A stretch of 26,814 nucleotides of DNA from assembly GCA_030950765.1 (NCBI GenBank), contig JAUZQX010000026.1:1-26814 (forward strand). The letters are read 5' to 3'. The translations under genes and the position numbers were made by a program. This DNA is from Ghiorsea sp. Lineage in GTDB: Bacteria; Pseudomonadota; Zetaproteobacteria; Mariprofundales; Mariprofundaceae. Below, one piece after another: positions 1 through 9,074 of the stretch; position 1 is the first letter of the stretch; each line of letters starts with the position of its first letter. The notes under the pieces were generated by a model. That model saw nothing but the letters and a program-made list of their open reading frames with translations, was not told the origin of the DNA and searched no databases.

Positions 1-389
1 GGTAAGACGTGTAAAATTTGTTGGTCTGCTGGAATATTCATGGCTTTGGCGGCTTCTACCACACGTGTCACATCTTCTTCGGTGACTTCTCCGTTTTTCG
101 TTGCCACCACACCATGACTGTTATAACCGCGAATATGTGAACCTGCGATGCCAACATACACCTTTTTGATGTCCACATCTGCCATCAACTCGGCTTCTTC
201 AACGGCCAACCGAATCGATTCCACCGTGCTTTCAATATTCACCACCACCCCACGGCGCAAACCACTGGACGGGTGTGTGCCTATACCCACAATGTCTAAG
301 CGACCATCAGGCGCTGCTTCTGCCACGATGCAAGCAATTTTGCTCGTACCTATATCTAATCCAACAATGATTTGATTCTCTCTAGCCAT
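1..389 (-). CDS. ftsA: Cell division protein FtsA, N-terminal part (runs off the left edge)
   Basis: My translation of this strand gives 129 residues beginning MARENQIIVGLDIGTSKIAC. This is the phosphate-1 motif of the actin/HSP70 ATPase fold as found at the start of FtsA. It continues with GLRRGVVVNIESTVESI and VYVGIAGSHIRGYNSHG, both typical of the FtsA 1A/1C region. FtsA is the actin-like protein that tethers FtsZ to the inner membrane and recruits later divisome proteins; the C-terminal membrane-binding helix lies outside the window. The ATG at 389 overlaps the ftsQ stop by one base (TAATG), and a strong AGGAGG sits about 7 bases upstream, which decides the start. It is the last visible gene of the dcw operon; ftsZ would be expected next, beyond the edge. 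Confidence 0.96.
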   Translation of the reverse strand, partial: MARENQIIVGLDIGTSKIACIVAEAAPDGRLDIVGIGTHPSSGLRRGVVVNIESTVESIRLAVEEAELMADVDIKKVYVGIAGSHIRGYNSHGVVATKNGEVTEEDVTRVVEAAKAMNIPADQQILHVL

Positions 390-1189
390 TATATAACCTC
401 CTGCTTGGCTGGTCGAATAAACCAACGTTCGGGAATTCTTGCATCCATGCGCCAGTGCCCTCTTGCCCAGCGAGGCTGGCTCAAGATACTTAACACTTTA
501 GGTAAATCATCCTGCAAACTAGCTTGATTCAATTGCCACTGTTCACCACGCGCAAAGTTGAGTCGCCAATCTTGCCGCTCCACAATCACTTCACTCAGTG
601 CCTGAGCACGCTGAGGCATATTCACACGCAAATGATGCAATACTGCAGTCGCTATTTTTAAATCGTTGCCATCCAAGCGAAACAACGGTAAATCCAATTG
701 TTCCCCGCGCAAAATAGGGCGGTATGCCACAGCCTGTTCATCCACCAGCATCACCACTTTACCTGCTTTGGCTACTACATTTTCCCACAGCGCAATCGGC
801 TGACGTGCTGTGGCTTTAATCAACAAACCATCTGGCAAAATACGGCTCACTTCTATCCGTTGAATATCAGGAATTTGTGCCCTTAAATCACGCTGTATCA
901 CGGCTGCACGTGTATGCCAAAAATCTAACTTTTCTTTGTGTTTAAAATATAAAGCAATGGGTTCTTTAATATGCTCAGGCGAATCAATTTGCCAATGTGT
1001 TACAGTCATTTCCTGATTGAGTTTTACTGCCGAAAAACCAAACATAGCAACGACTGCAGAAGCAACCAAGACAACTTGTAACGGTTTAAACCAAGTCATA
1101 CTACGTTTCACAGGTTTAACCTTTTTCTTTCTACGCACATTTCCCGTATCTTTTTTGTTTGTGCGGAAGATATTGGGCAATAATTTCAT
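389..1189 (-). CDS. ftsQ: Cell division protein FtsQ
   Basis: 266 residues from the chosen ATG. The order is a short, very basic cytoplasmic tail (residues 1-36, rich in K and R), one transmembrane helix (about 37-54), then a periplasmic POTRA-like segment around HTRAAVIQRDLRAQIPDIQRIEVSRILPDGLLI and the FtsQ beta domain. This bitopic layout and the position between ddl and ftsA identify FtsQ. FtsQ bridges FtsA/FtsK to FtsL/FtsB in the divisome. The reading frame stays open upstream to 1261, but the ATG at 1189 has GGAGG seven bases before it and overlaps the ddl stop as ATGA, so I prefer it. Sequence divergence is high, as usual for FtsQ; identification rests on topology, the POTRA pattern and context. 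Confidence 0.9.
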   Translation of the reverse strand: MKLLPNIFRTNKKDTGNVRRKKKVKPVKRSMTWFKPLQVVLVASAVVAMFGFSAVKLNQEMTVTHWQIDSPEHIKEPIALYFKHKEKLDFWHTRAAVIQRDLRAQIPDIQRIEVSRILPDGLLIKATARQPIALWENVVAKAGKVVMLVDEQAVAYRPILRGEQLDLPLFRLDGNDLKIATAVLHHLRVNMPQRAQALSEVIVERQDWRLNFARGEQWQLNQASLQDDLPKVLSILSQPRWARGHWRMDARIPERWFIRPAKQEVI

Positions 1190-2127
1190 TGTACCCCTCC
1201 ACATTTTTTTTCTCCACGACTGTCTTCTCCACAATGGGCAGACATTAAAATCTGTACACACAAGTCCTCAAAGGACACACCCTGCTCAGCAGCAGCTTTA
1301 GGCAGCAGGCTGGTTGCCGTCATGCCTGGAATGGTATTGATTTCTAAAACCACTGGCGCACCAATATCAGGTACAATCAAATCTACACGCGGTGCGCCCG
1401 TACAACCTGTTGCTTGCACCGCTTGTTCCGCAATATTTTTACATTTATTACTCTGACTGGTTGAAATACGTGCGGGGCAATAATAATCCGTTGCGCCTGT
1501 GGTGTATTTGGAGGCAAAGTCATACATGCCTGATTTGGGTGCAACTTCCACAGGGGTCAATGCCTTACCATCCACCACCGATACCGCCACTTCAACACCG
1601 CGTACACATTGTTCAACCAACCAATCCTTCAGCTCAACCAAAACCAAGGCATCCCATGCCGCTTCATCTTCAATATAGTGCAGACCAACGCTAGAACCTT
1701 CCGCCACAGGTTTCACAAATACAGGGTAATGCTGAGGTTTACCATCACGCATCAACACATCCTCGGGGATGCGAATACCTATATCGTCCAACACACATTT
1801 TGTGAGTTTTTTGTTCATACATAATGCTGATGCACTGACATCCGAACCTGTATAAGGCATACGCATGGTTTCCAATAAACCTTGAATGCAACCATCTTCG
1901 CCATACGTGCCATGCAAGGTAATAAAAGCAATATCAGCGCGGCTGTTTTGAATACGTTCAAACCATGTTTGGGTATCTTGAGGTAAGTCCAATGCCACCA
2001 CGTCCAACCCTTGGCTGCTTAGCGCCTGTGTCACCGCAGTACCTGAGCGCAAAGAAATCTCTCGCTCGGCAGAAGCACCACCCATCAAGACTGCAATACG
2101 TTTATGCTCAAGGCTCTTGATGTTCAT
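1186..2127 (-). CDS. ddl: D-alanine--D-alanine ligase
   Basis: 313 residues. Visible family signatures are the N-terminal RIAVLMGGASAEREISLRSG, LHGTYGEDGCIQGLLE, the ATP-grasp motif FVKPVAEGSSVGL and the metal and substrate motif VVLEINTIPGMTATSLLP. The enzyme makes D-Ala-D-Ala, the dipeptide that MurF adds to the UDP-MurNAc-tripeptide, in the cytoplasm. The length fits the usual 305-320. The start is a choice between a GTG at 2136 and the ATG at 2127; the ATG forms an ATGA overlap with the murB stop, matching most other junctions in this cluster, so I use it. The C-terminus overlaps ftsQ by four bases. DdlB-type position in the dcw cluster. Confidence 0.96.
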   Translation of the reverse strand: MNIKSLEHKRIAVLMGGASAEREISLRSGTAVTQALSSQGLDVVALDLPQDTQTWFERIQNSRADIAFITLHGTYGEDGCIQGLLETMRMPYTGSDVSASALCMNKKLTKCVLDDIGIRIPEDVLMRDGKPQHYPVFVKPVAEGSSVGLHYIEDEAAWDALVLVELKDWLVEQCVRGVEVAVSVVDGKALTPVEVAPKSGMYDFASKYTTGATDYYCPARISTSQSNKCKNIAEQAVQATGCTGAPRVDLIVPDIGAPVVLEINTIPGMTATSLLPKAAAEQGVSFEDLCVQILMSAHCGEDSRGEKKCGGVQ

Positions 2128-3014
2128 AATGAGCACCCCACCAACTTCACTTCTGGTTCCAAATCAATATTTGTGTGCGTTTTGACCTCTGTTTTTGCCA
2201 AACGTATCAAGTTTAACACATCTTCACTGCTTGCACCGCCGTCATTCACAATAAAGTTGGCGTGCACTTCCGAAATTCTAGCCTTACCCCGTTGCTCACC
2301 TTTTAAACCCACGCTTTCAATCAGGCGAGCAGCAAAATCCCCTTCAGGGTTTTTGAACACTGAACCGCAGTTAGGCAATGCCAAAGGCTGGCTATCACTT
2401 CGTTTACTGCGCATGTTACGCATGGCTGTTTTAATGTTTTCAGTATCAGACTTCTCAAGTACAAACCTTGCCGACACAACCAATGCGTCTTGGGGTAGTT
2501 TGGTGTAGCGGTAGTGCATATCCAAGGCATCTCGGGATACACATGTCATGCGCCCATCCCTGTGTAATACATCCACAGATAACAACACATCGGATACTTG
2601 CTGCCCAAACGCACCCGCATTCATCGCCACACCACCACCCAAATCACCAGGTACGGTTGCCATAAACTCCAGCCCAGTAAACCCATGATTGGCGGCTGCT
2701 TGTGCTAATTTACTCATACGTACGCCAGCGCCAACTTTGATGGTCTCATGCTCAACTGTCAGTGTATTGATACCACCCAAATCCAAGACCAAACCATCAA
2801 TGCCGCTATCGGCAATCAATACATTACTACCCCTACCCAAAGGAAAGAGCATTACATCTTCAGGAATCAAAGACATGGCTGCAATCAAGTTCGCCTTATC
2901 GCTAGGGCGGAATAACCAAGCAGCTTCACCACCCACACCCAATGTGGTACGAGGTGCTAATGGCACATTCGCTGCCATCTTACCCATGGCTTGCAATTCT
3001 GCCTGCCAGCTCAT
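2124..3014 (-). CDS. murB: UDP-N-acetylenolpyruvoylglucosamine reductase MurB
   Basis: 296 residues. FAD-binding signatures are visible: NVPLAPRTTLGVGGEA, FPLGRGSNVLIADSGIDGLVL and ATVPGDLGGGVAMNAGAFG. The catalytic Ser is in NCGSVFKNP (S218) and the late Glu in LEPEVKLVG (E288). The length and C-terminus match the shorter MurB class (about 300 residues) rather than the roughly 340-residue E. coli form. It reduces UDP-GlcNAc-enolpyruvate to UDP-MurNAc with NADPH, committing the precursor to the Mur ligases. It sits between murC and ddl with ATGA overlaps on both sides. In E. coli murB lies outside the dcw cluster, so this placement is a useful lineage marker. Confidence 0.96.
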   Translation of the reverse strand: MSWQAELQAMGKMAANVPLAPRTTLGVGGEAAWLFRPSDKANLIAAMSLIPEDVMLFPLGRGSNVLIADSGIDGLVLDLGGINTLTVEHETIKVGAGVRMSKLAQAAANHGFTGLEFMATVPGDLGGGVAMNAGAFGQQVSDVLLSVDVLHRDGRMTCVSRDALDMHYRYTKLPQDALVVSARFVLEKSDTENIKTAMRNMRSKRSDSQPLALPNCGSVFKNPEGDFAARLIESVGLKGEQRGKARISEVHANFIVNDGGASSEDVLNLIRLAKTEVKTHTNIDLEPEVKLVGCSL

Positions 3015-4387
3015 GATGGCTGTCCCGATGTTTCACGTATTTGTCGCGCCATGGCACCAATCGAACCTGCACCCATAAGTAATACAATGTGCCCTGCTTC
3101 AAGCTCTGCTTGCACCCAAACAAGGGCTGCTTGTTCATCATCTATGGCTGCCACATCTCTATGCCCACGTTTCATTATACCTTCAGCCAAACTTGTGGCA
3201 TTAACACCATCAATAGCTTGTTCACTGGCTGCGTAAATCGGCAGCAAACGCACCCGTTGCGCCATATCAAAACAGCCCAAAAAATCTTCGAACAAATCTT
3301 GTGTTCTGGTAAAGCGATGCGGCTGAAACAACGCCGAAATAGTCTGCTCTGGCCAACACGATTGTGCAGCTTGCAATGTAGATAAAACTTCTTTGGGATG
3401 GTGCGCATAATCATCCACCAGCACGCCCTGCCCAATCGGGCAACATTGGAATCTGCGCTGAATACCTTCAAAGCTTGAAAACGCTTGGCGTATATCTTCA
3501 AACTTTATGTCCAAGTCCAACAGTACCACTACTGCCGCCAGTGCATTTTCTGCATTATGCAAACCAGGCATAGGCAACATCATACGCTGTGTCGTACCAT
3601 CGGCAAAACCAATAGTTAAGTGTTGCTGATAACCGTCAATACGCACATCTTTCAAATATAAATCTGCTTGTGGGCTGACGCCATAGGTCGTCACAGGTCT
3701 ATGCAATTCATCGCGCAACAATGCCACATTGGGATGTTCGTGGTGTAATACGACACGCCCATAAAACGGTGTTAAATTTACAAACTGTTTAAACGCAGCC
3801 ATCAGTGTATCAAAATCACCATAATGGTCGAGATGCTCTGGGTCGATATTACTCACTACCGAAATTGTTGGTGATAAACGCAAAAATGAGCCATCCGATT
3901 CATCAGCTTCAGCCACCAACCATGTGGATTCACCCAAACGTGCATTATGGCTGGTGGACATCAAACGACCGCCAATTACATACGTAGGGTCTAAACCTGC
4001 ACTTTCCATACCATGCGCAATCATGGATGTAATCGTGGTTTTACCATGGCTACCCGCCACAGCAATACCTTGCTTCATACGCATCAATTCAGCCAACATT
4101 TCGGCTCTGGGTATCACAGGAATGCCACGTTTATTGGCTTCCACAATTTCTGGATTTTGGTCAGATACCGCTGTGGTTACCACGACCACTTCTGCATCAC
4201 CCAAGTTTTCCGCTTTATGCCCAACAGCAACTGAAATACCAATGTCACGCAAACGTTGCACATTTGGACTTTCTGCCATATCAGAGCCTTGCACATTAAA
4301 ACCTTGATTACACAGTACTTCAGCAATGCCACTCATGCCTATGCCACCAATACCTGTGAAATGAATACATTTTACGCGCAATTTCAT
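3011..4387 (-). CDS. murC: UDP-N-acetylmuramate--L-alanine ligase MurC
   Basis: 458 residues, the usual MurC length. The N-terminal Rossmann domain begins IHFTGIGGIGMSGIAEVL. The ATP P-loop is AGSHGKTT (about 111-118). The central domain has VAEADESDGSFL and SNIDPEHLDHYG, and the C-terminal domain contains VDDYAHHPKEV, a MurC hallmark. The enzyme adds L-Ala to UDP-MurNAc, the first amino acid of the stem peptide, in the cytoplasm. The start overlaps the murG stop and the stop overlaps the murB start, each as ATGA. Confidence 0.98.
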   Translation of the reverse strand: MKLRVKCIHFTGIGGIGMSGIAEVLCNQGFNVQGSDMAESPNVQRLRDIGISVAVGHKAENLGDAEVVVVTTAVSDQNPEIVEANKRGIPVIPRAEMLAELMRMKQGIAVAGSHGKTTITSMIAHGMESAGLDPTYVIGGRLMSTSHNARLGESTWLVAEADESDGSFLRLSPTISVVSNIDPEHLDHYGDFDTLMAAFKQFVNLTPFYGRVVLHHEHPNVALLRDELHRPVTTYGVSPQADLYLKDVRIDGYQQHLTIGFADGTTQRMMLPMPGLHNAENALAAVVVLLDLDIKFEDIRQAFSSFEGIQRRFQCCPIGQGVLVDDYAHHPKEVLSTLQAAQSCWPEQTISALFQPHRFTRTQDLFEDFLGCFDMAQRVRLLPIYAASEQAIDGVNATSLAEGIMKRGHRDVAAIDDEQAALVWVQAELEAGHIVLLMGAGSIGAMARQIRETSGQPS

Positions 4388-5490
4388 GGCTTCACCTCAG
4401 CCACAAAAGGTTGTAATACTTGCAGTTGTAACACTGCTGCATCACCCACAAATGCTGCTCTTGCCTTTTGATGCATGTTTTCTAATTTGTTTTGGTTACA
4501 CAATGTTTTGGAAAGTTTAAGTGCCAACAAAGTCTCATCACATTTATCTTGATCCAAAATTTCAGCTGCATCTGCATCAGCCAATACCTTGGCATTGTAA
4601 TATTGATGATTGTCTGCAGCCCAAGGTAACGGCACAAAGAAACAAGGCATACCTACTGCTGCTACTTCACACACAGTCATTGCACCAGAACGCGCTACCA
4701 TCAAGCTTGCTTGCCCAAACAGGGCTGGCATATCACTAGAATATGCTTGCACGTCTGCTTGAATACCCGCACCTTGATAAATCGCTTGTACATCTTCAAC
4801 ACGCCCATCACCCGCACCGACCAAATGTATCACTGAAAAATCCAAACCTTGTTGGGCAAGTTTTACACATGCCAACGGTACCGTTTGATTTAAAAACATC
4901 GCGCCTTGTGAACCACCCATCACCAACAAACATGGTTTATCTGCAAGTTGATAAGTCACCGCTGCAATATCTTGACGCACCACATTGCCTGTCACCACAG
5001 CTTTACTTGTATGTGGCAAATGTTGCTCTGCCGAAACAAAACCCAGCATCATTTTATCACAAAAACGGTATAAAATTCGATTGACCATACCTGGAATAGC
5101 ATTTTGTTCATACAACACCACAGGGATGCGTGATAACAATGCTGCAATCACACCTGCCACACTGGCATAACCACCTACACCAACCAGCACCTGCGGCTTC
5201 TCTTTGCGCCAAGTCTTTAGAATCTTCAATACCGCAAGTGGCAACTCCAAGCCCAATACCCGCAAACGTTGCAGCCAACCCGCACCCTGTACGGCATGCA
5301 TATTCAATAACAACACATCTTCACCGCGTTCGGGTAACAATGTCGCCTCTAAACCGCGCTCTGCACCGATAAATTTAACCTGCATGTTTGACCACTGCTG
5401 ACGCACAGCATCTGCCAGCGCCAATGCCGGCATGACATGTCCACCCGTGCCCCCGCCAGCAATACAAATCATGGGGGACTTCACACTCAT
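4384..5490 (-). CDS. murG: Lipid II synthase MurG (UDP-GlcNAc transferase)
   Basis: 368 residues, typical for MurG. The N-terminal glycine loop reads IAGGGTGGHVMPALALA (about 10-26). The acceptor-side motif is YEQNAIPGMVNR, and the C-terminal UDP-GlcNAc half has GGSQGAMFLN, ARSGAMTVCE and PLPWAADNHQYYNA. MurG transfers GlcNAc to undecaprenyl-PP-MurNAc-pentapeptide (lipid I) on the inner face of the cytoplasmic membrane, giving lipid II. It overlaps ftsW upstream and murC downstream by four bases each. Confidence 0.97.
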   Translation of the reverse strand: MSVKSPMICIAGGGTGGHVMPALALADAVRQQWSNMQVKFIGAERGLEATLLPERGEDVLLLNMHAVQGAGWLQRLRVLGLELPLAVLKILKTWRKEKPQVLVGVGGYASVAGVIAALLSRIPVVLYEQNAIPGMVNRILYRFCDKMMLGFVSAEQHLPHTSKAVVTGNVVRQDIAAVTYQLADKPCLLVMGGSQGAMFLNQTVPLACVKLAQQGLDFSVIHLVGAGDGRVEDVQAIYQGAGIQADVQAYSSDMPALFGQASLMVARSGAMTVCEVAAVGMPCFFVPLPWAADNHQYYNAKVLADADAAEILDQDKCDETLLALKLSKTLCNQNKLENMHQKARAAFVGDAAVLQLQVLQPFVAEVKP

Positions 5491-6644
5491 ACTGCCACCT
5501 CTTGATGTCCTGCGTGTTTACCACGCTTTACCCGCTTATTACTTGCTTTCACAGGTTGATGCCGCTGCACTGAGAAAATCAAACCCACAAGAATACATGC
5601 ACCAATCAAGGCACTACCTCCATACGAAATAAACGGCATAGGCATACCCTTGGTTGGGAAAATACCCATAGCTGCGCCCATGTTAATCATAAATGCCAAA
5701 GCCAATAAAAGAGTACAACCCAAAGCCAACAAACGTTCGAAAGGTTTTGTCGCATGTTTGGCAATGATAAAACCGCGCCAACAAAGCACAGAAAACACTG
5801 AAAGAAGACTTAAAATACCAACAAGACCAAGTTCTTCACCAATCACGGCTGAAATAAAATCTGTAAAACTTTCAGGAAGATAAAAAAGCTTTTGTACACC
5901 TTGCCCTAAACCTGCCCCTGTGACACCACCAACACCAAAGGCTATTTGCGACTGTACAAGCTGATAACCACTACCAAACCTATCAGCCCAAGGGTCTACA
6001 AAAGAAGTTAAACGCGCTAAACGATAAGGTGCTGCCATCACAATCACAGCAAGCAATGGAATCGCAGCCAAAAATAAACCCAGCAAATGACGAAATGGGA
6101 CACCGCCAACAAACCACAAACAAAAACTTACCGTTAGCAATAATACAGCATTACCAAAATCAGGTTGAACAAGTAACAAACCCACCATAACTGTCAACAT
6201 CAATAACATGGGCATCATACCTTGCGCGAAACTCTGCAAACGGTTAGGGAAGTTTGCCAAATAATATGCAATATACATGATAAAAACTGGTTTTATGAGC
6301 TCAATGGGTTGCACCGTCATACCCAGCACTGAAAACCAACGTGTTGCACCATTAATACTATTACCAAACACCAACACTGCAATTAATAAAGCAAAACCAA
6401 TCAGCAGCATGGGCAAGACAAGAACTTCCCACCATGACGGTTGAATACGCGAAACAAACCACATCACAAACAATCCAACAGGAATATAAAAACACCAACG
6501 TTGTAAAATATGCCACGGTGAACCATAACGCACATCTGCCACTTCCAAGCTTGCACTACCCACCATAATCAAACTAAATAATAACAATGCAACCACGCTT
6601 AATAAAAGCAATGGATCCATGGGTAAACGGCTAACCTTAACCAT
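5487..6644 (-). CDS. ftsW: Septal peptidoglycan glycosyltransferase FtsW (SEDS family)
   Basis: 385 residues, almost entirely hydrophobic segments consistent with about ten membrane helices. SEDS-family stretches are visible: QPDFGNAVLLL, GSGYQLVQSQIAFGVGGVTGAGLGQG, LPESFTDFISAVIGEELGLVG and the C-terminal GMPMPFISYGGSALIG. FtsW polymerises lipid II at the septum together with its transpeptidase partner FtsI, encoded in the same operon. The ATG at 6644 overlaps the murD stop by eight bases and has GGGAG seven bases upstream. The short C-terminal tail is strongly basic and cytoplasmic, as is common. Confidence 0.97.
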   Translation of the reverse strand: MVKVSRLPMDPLLLLSVVALLLFSLIMVGSASLEVADVRYGSPWHILQRWCFYIPVGLFVMWFVSRIQPSWWEVLVLPMLLIGFALLIAVLVFGNSINGATRWFSVLGMTVQPIELIKPVFIMYIAYYLANFPNRLQSFAQGMMPMLLMLTVMVGLLLVQPDFGNAVLLLTVSFCLWFVGGVPFRHLLGLFLAAIPLLAVIVMAAPYRLARLTSFVDPWADRFGSGYQLVQSQIAFGVGGVTGAGLGQGVQKLFYLPESFTDFISAVIGEELGLVGILSLLSVFSVLCWRGFIIAKHATKPFERLLALGCTLLLALAFMINMGAAMGIFPTKGMPMPFISYGGSALIGACILVGLIFSVQRHQPVKASNKRVKRGKHAGHQEVAV

Positions 6645-8004
6645 CTGTCAGCTCCCGAATGCTTTTTACAAAAACTTCACCACGTTCTGCATAATTACTA
6701 AACTGATCTTGGCTGGCTGCCGCAGGTGATAATAAAACTGCATTACAATGCTGTTTTGCCGCATCTTTCACGGCTTTTGGTATGGTTTTCGATACCGTAT
6801 AAGGTACACCTGCCTGTTTTAATAGTTGTTCATACGCTTTGGCATCCTTACCTACCACGCATGCAAACATCACATGTTTTTGTACGGTCTTGGTCAACGA
6901 ACCCAAGTCCAATTCCTTGCGTAAACCACCGCAAATCCAAACCACTTTGTCAAACGATGAAAGTGCTGCACCTGCGGCATCTGGGTTGGTTGCTTTGGAA
7001 TCATTAAACCAGTCTTTGCCCTCAATATTCCCGACAAATTCGAGCCTATGTTCCAAACCTTGAAAGCTCATCATCGCTTCTTCAATCACAGCTTTGGATA
7101 CACCATAATCAGCTGCCACTTGTGCCGCCACCGCAATATTTTGTTGCTGATGAAACCCTTTTACCATCAATTGATTGCATGGAATAAAGTGCCGCTGTGC
7201 ATCTTGGGTCCAAAATATCTTGGCTTCTTCTTGGTTTCCATCTCGGTGCAATACACCCGCAGCCAACTGATTCACTTGTGTATCATTTTCATCCATCACA
7301 CCAAAATAACTCAGACTTACGCCACGTTGACTTAAATCATTTACCAATGACTTCCATTCCATATCTAAAGGTAGCATAGCTTTATCACCTACAATCATAT
7401 GCTCAAACATACGCATCTTCGCTTTGCGATAAGCCAGTGGTGATTCATGCATGTCGGCATGATCTGGTTGGATATTCAATAAAATTGCCAAGTGTGGATG
7501 TAAACCCTGCGCCCGTTCCAATTGAAAGCTAGAAAGCTCTAATACCACACGCTCTGGTTGCTTATTCGCCAACAAATCCAACATCGGCATACCAATGTTG
7601 CCACCAGCATCACAACCACCCGATAATGTTTCTAAGAGTAACCCAACCATTTGTGTCACTGTCGTTTTACCGTTAGTGCCTGTCACCGTAATTAATGTGC
7701 CTGTATATTCTCTTAAAAACTCTTCTAAATCCCCATGTACAGGTACATCGCACGCGCGTACTGCTGCCAATACAGGATGCCGCCAATCAATGCCTGGGCT
7801 GACAATAACTCGATCAAAAGAGCCCAGTAGTTTCGCATTCAGCTCACCCGTATGCAATACAATGTCCTTCATATCTTCAGGCAAGGTCACATTGGCTTCG
7901 TCAAAACATTCGCAAGCAATATGTTTGCGCTGCAAATAACGAACTGCAGACAATCCTGTTTTGCCCATGCCAATTACGGCGACCTTTTCTTGTTGGATAT
8001 CCAT
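6637..8004 (-). CDS. murD: UDP-N-acetylmuramoylalanine--D-glutamate ligase MurD
   Basis: 455 residues from MDIQQEKVAVIGMGKTGLS. The P-loop is GTNGKTT (109-115). The central domain has LNIQPDHADMH and the C-terminal domain WFNDSKATNPDAA and WICGGLRKELD, all standard MurD positions. It adds D-Glu to UDP-MurNAc-L-Ala. The reading frame continues open to 8061, but the ATG at 8004 forms TAATG with the mraY stop and places the Rossmann glycine motif at the normal distance from the N-terminus, so the upstream extension is rejected. Only a weak GAAG lies upstream, suggesting dependence on coupling to mraY translation. Confidence 0.96.
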   Translation of the reverse strand: MDIQQEKVAVIGMGKTGLSAVRYLQRKHIACECFDEANVTLPEDMKDIVLHTGELNAKLLGSFDRVIVSPGIDWRHPVLAAVRACDVPVHGDLEEFLREYTGTLITVTGTNGKTTVTQMVGLLLETLSGGCDAGGNIGMPMLDLLANKQPERVVLELSSFQLERAQGLHPHLAILLNIQPDHADMHESPLAYRKAKMRMFEHMIVGDKAMLPLDMEWKSLVNDLSQRGVSLSYFGVMDENDTQVNQLAAGVLHRDGNQEEAKIFWTQDAQRHFIPCNQLMVKGFHQQQNIAVAAQVAADYGVSKAVIEEAMMSFQGLEHRLEFVGNIEGKDWFNDSKATNPDAAGAALSSFDKVVWICGGLRKELDLGSLTKTVQKHVMFACVVGKDAKAYEQLLKQAGVPYTVSKTIPKAVKDAAKQHCNAVLLSPAAASQDQFSNYAERGEVFVKSIRELTDG

Positions 8005-9074
8005 TAGCGCAACTTCAAGGTGGACAATGCCACCAAAGCTAAAATAAGTGTAATAATCCAAAAGCGAACAATAATTTTTGGCTCTGCCCAGCCTTTAAGC
8101 TCATAATGGTGATGAATCGGAGCCATACGAAATACACGTTTACCTGTCATCTTAAAGGATGCAACCTGTATCATCACTGACATCGCTTCTAAGACAAATA
8201 AACCACCAGCAATCGCCAATAAAAATTGTTGATGCACGGCACATGCTACAAAACCCAACGCACCACCCAAGGCTAGCGCACCCACATCACCCATAAATAC
8301 TTGTGCGGGGTATGTATTGAACCATAAAAAACCAAGACAAGCACCAACCAAAGCACCACAGAATATCGCCAATTCACCAGCCCCTGGCACGTAAGGAATC
8401 AATAAATATTCAGCAAAACCACTATGTCCAGCCACATACACCACAACTCCTAGAGCTGCCGCCACCATAAATGTTGGCGCAACCGCCAAACCATCCAAAC
8501 CATCTGTTAGGTTGACTGCATTCGACGTTCCAACCAAGACAAAAATCACAAAGAGAATATACCAGTAACCCATATCCCATTGGTAATTGATGATTGGAAT
8601 ATCTACGATGGGGTCTGTCATTTGCATCAATGCTACTGCAGCGATACCACCGAATAGTAATTGTAATAGCAGCTTCCAACGTCCTGCTAAACCCTTAGAG
8701 TTTGCATGTTTGATTTTTAGATGGTCATCTAACCAACCAATCAAGCCATAACCCAAAGTCACCATTAATGCCAACCAGATAAACATATTATTCAAGTCCG
8801 CCCAAAGTAGCGTACTTAAAGTGAGCGTTGAGAGGATAAGCAAACCACCCATGGTTGGCGTACCTTGTTTGGAGAAATGGCTTTCAGGGCCATCTTTACG
8901 AATCGGCTGACCTTTGCCTTGGTTGGACTTTAACCAACGGATAAACAGTGGCCCAAACAACCAGCTTAATACCAACGCTGTAATCAGGGCATACGCCGCA
9001 CGGAAAGTGATGTACTGAAAAACATTCAGGAACGAATACTGGTCAGCCAGTGGGTATAAATAATTATATAACAT
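8004..9074 (-). CDS. mraY: Phospho-N-acetylmuramoyl-pentapeptide transferase MraY
   Basis: 356 residues, a polytopic membrane enzyme of about ten helices. Motifs are DGPESHFSKQGTPTMGGLL near the N-terminus, the aspartate-rich NLTDGLDGLA, WFNTYPAQVFMGDVGALALGGALG, and the late histidine loop APIHHHYELKGW. MraY transfers phospho-MurNAc-pentapeptide to undecaprenyl phosphate, making lipid I at the cytoplasmic face of the inner membrane. The ATG at 9074 lies 11 bases inside the end of murF and is preceded by GAGGGG at good spacing. The stop overlaps the murD ATG by one base. Confidence 0.98.
   Translation of the reverse strand: MLYNYLYPLADQYSFLNVFQYITFRAAYALITALVLSWLFGPLFIRWLKSNQGKGQPIRKDGPESHFSKQGTPTMGGLLILSTLTLSTLLWADLNNMFIWLALMVTLGYGLIGWLDDHLKIKHANSKGLAGRWKLLLQLLFGGIAAVALMQMTDPIVDIPIINYQWDMGYWYILFVIFVLVGTSNAVNLTDGLDGLAVAPTFMVAAALGVVVYVAGHSGFAEYLLIPYVPGAGELAIFCGALVGACLGFLWFNTYPAQVFMGDVGALALGGALGFVACAVHQQFLLAIAGGLFVLEAMSVMIQVASFKMTGKRVFRMAPIHHHYELKGWAEPKIIVRFWIITLILALVALSTLKLR

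Noticed and set aside
8005..8061. Longer MurD N-terminus within mraY
   Set aside because: The extension puts 19 residues ahead of the normal Rossmann start; the ATG at 8004 fits the family and the TAATG overlap.
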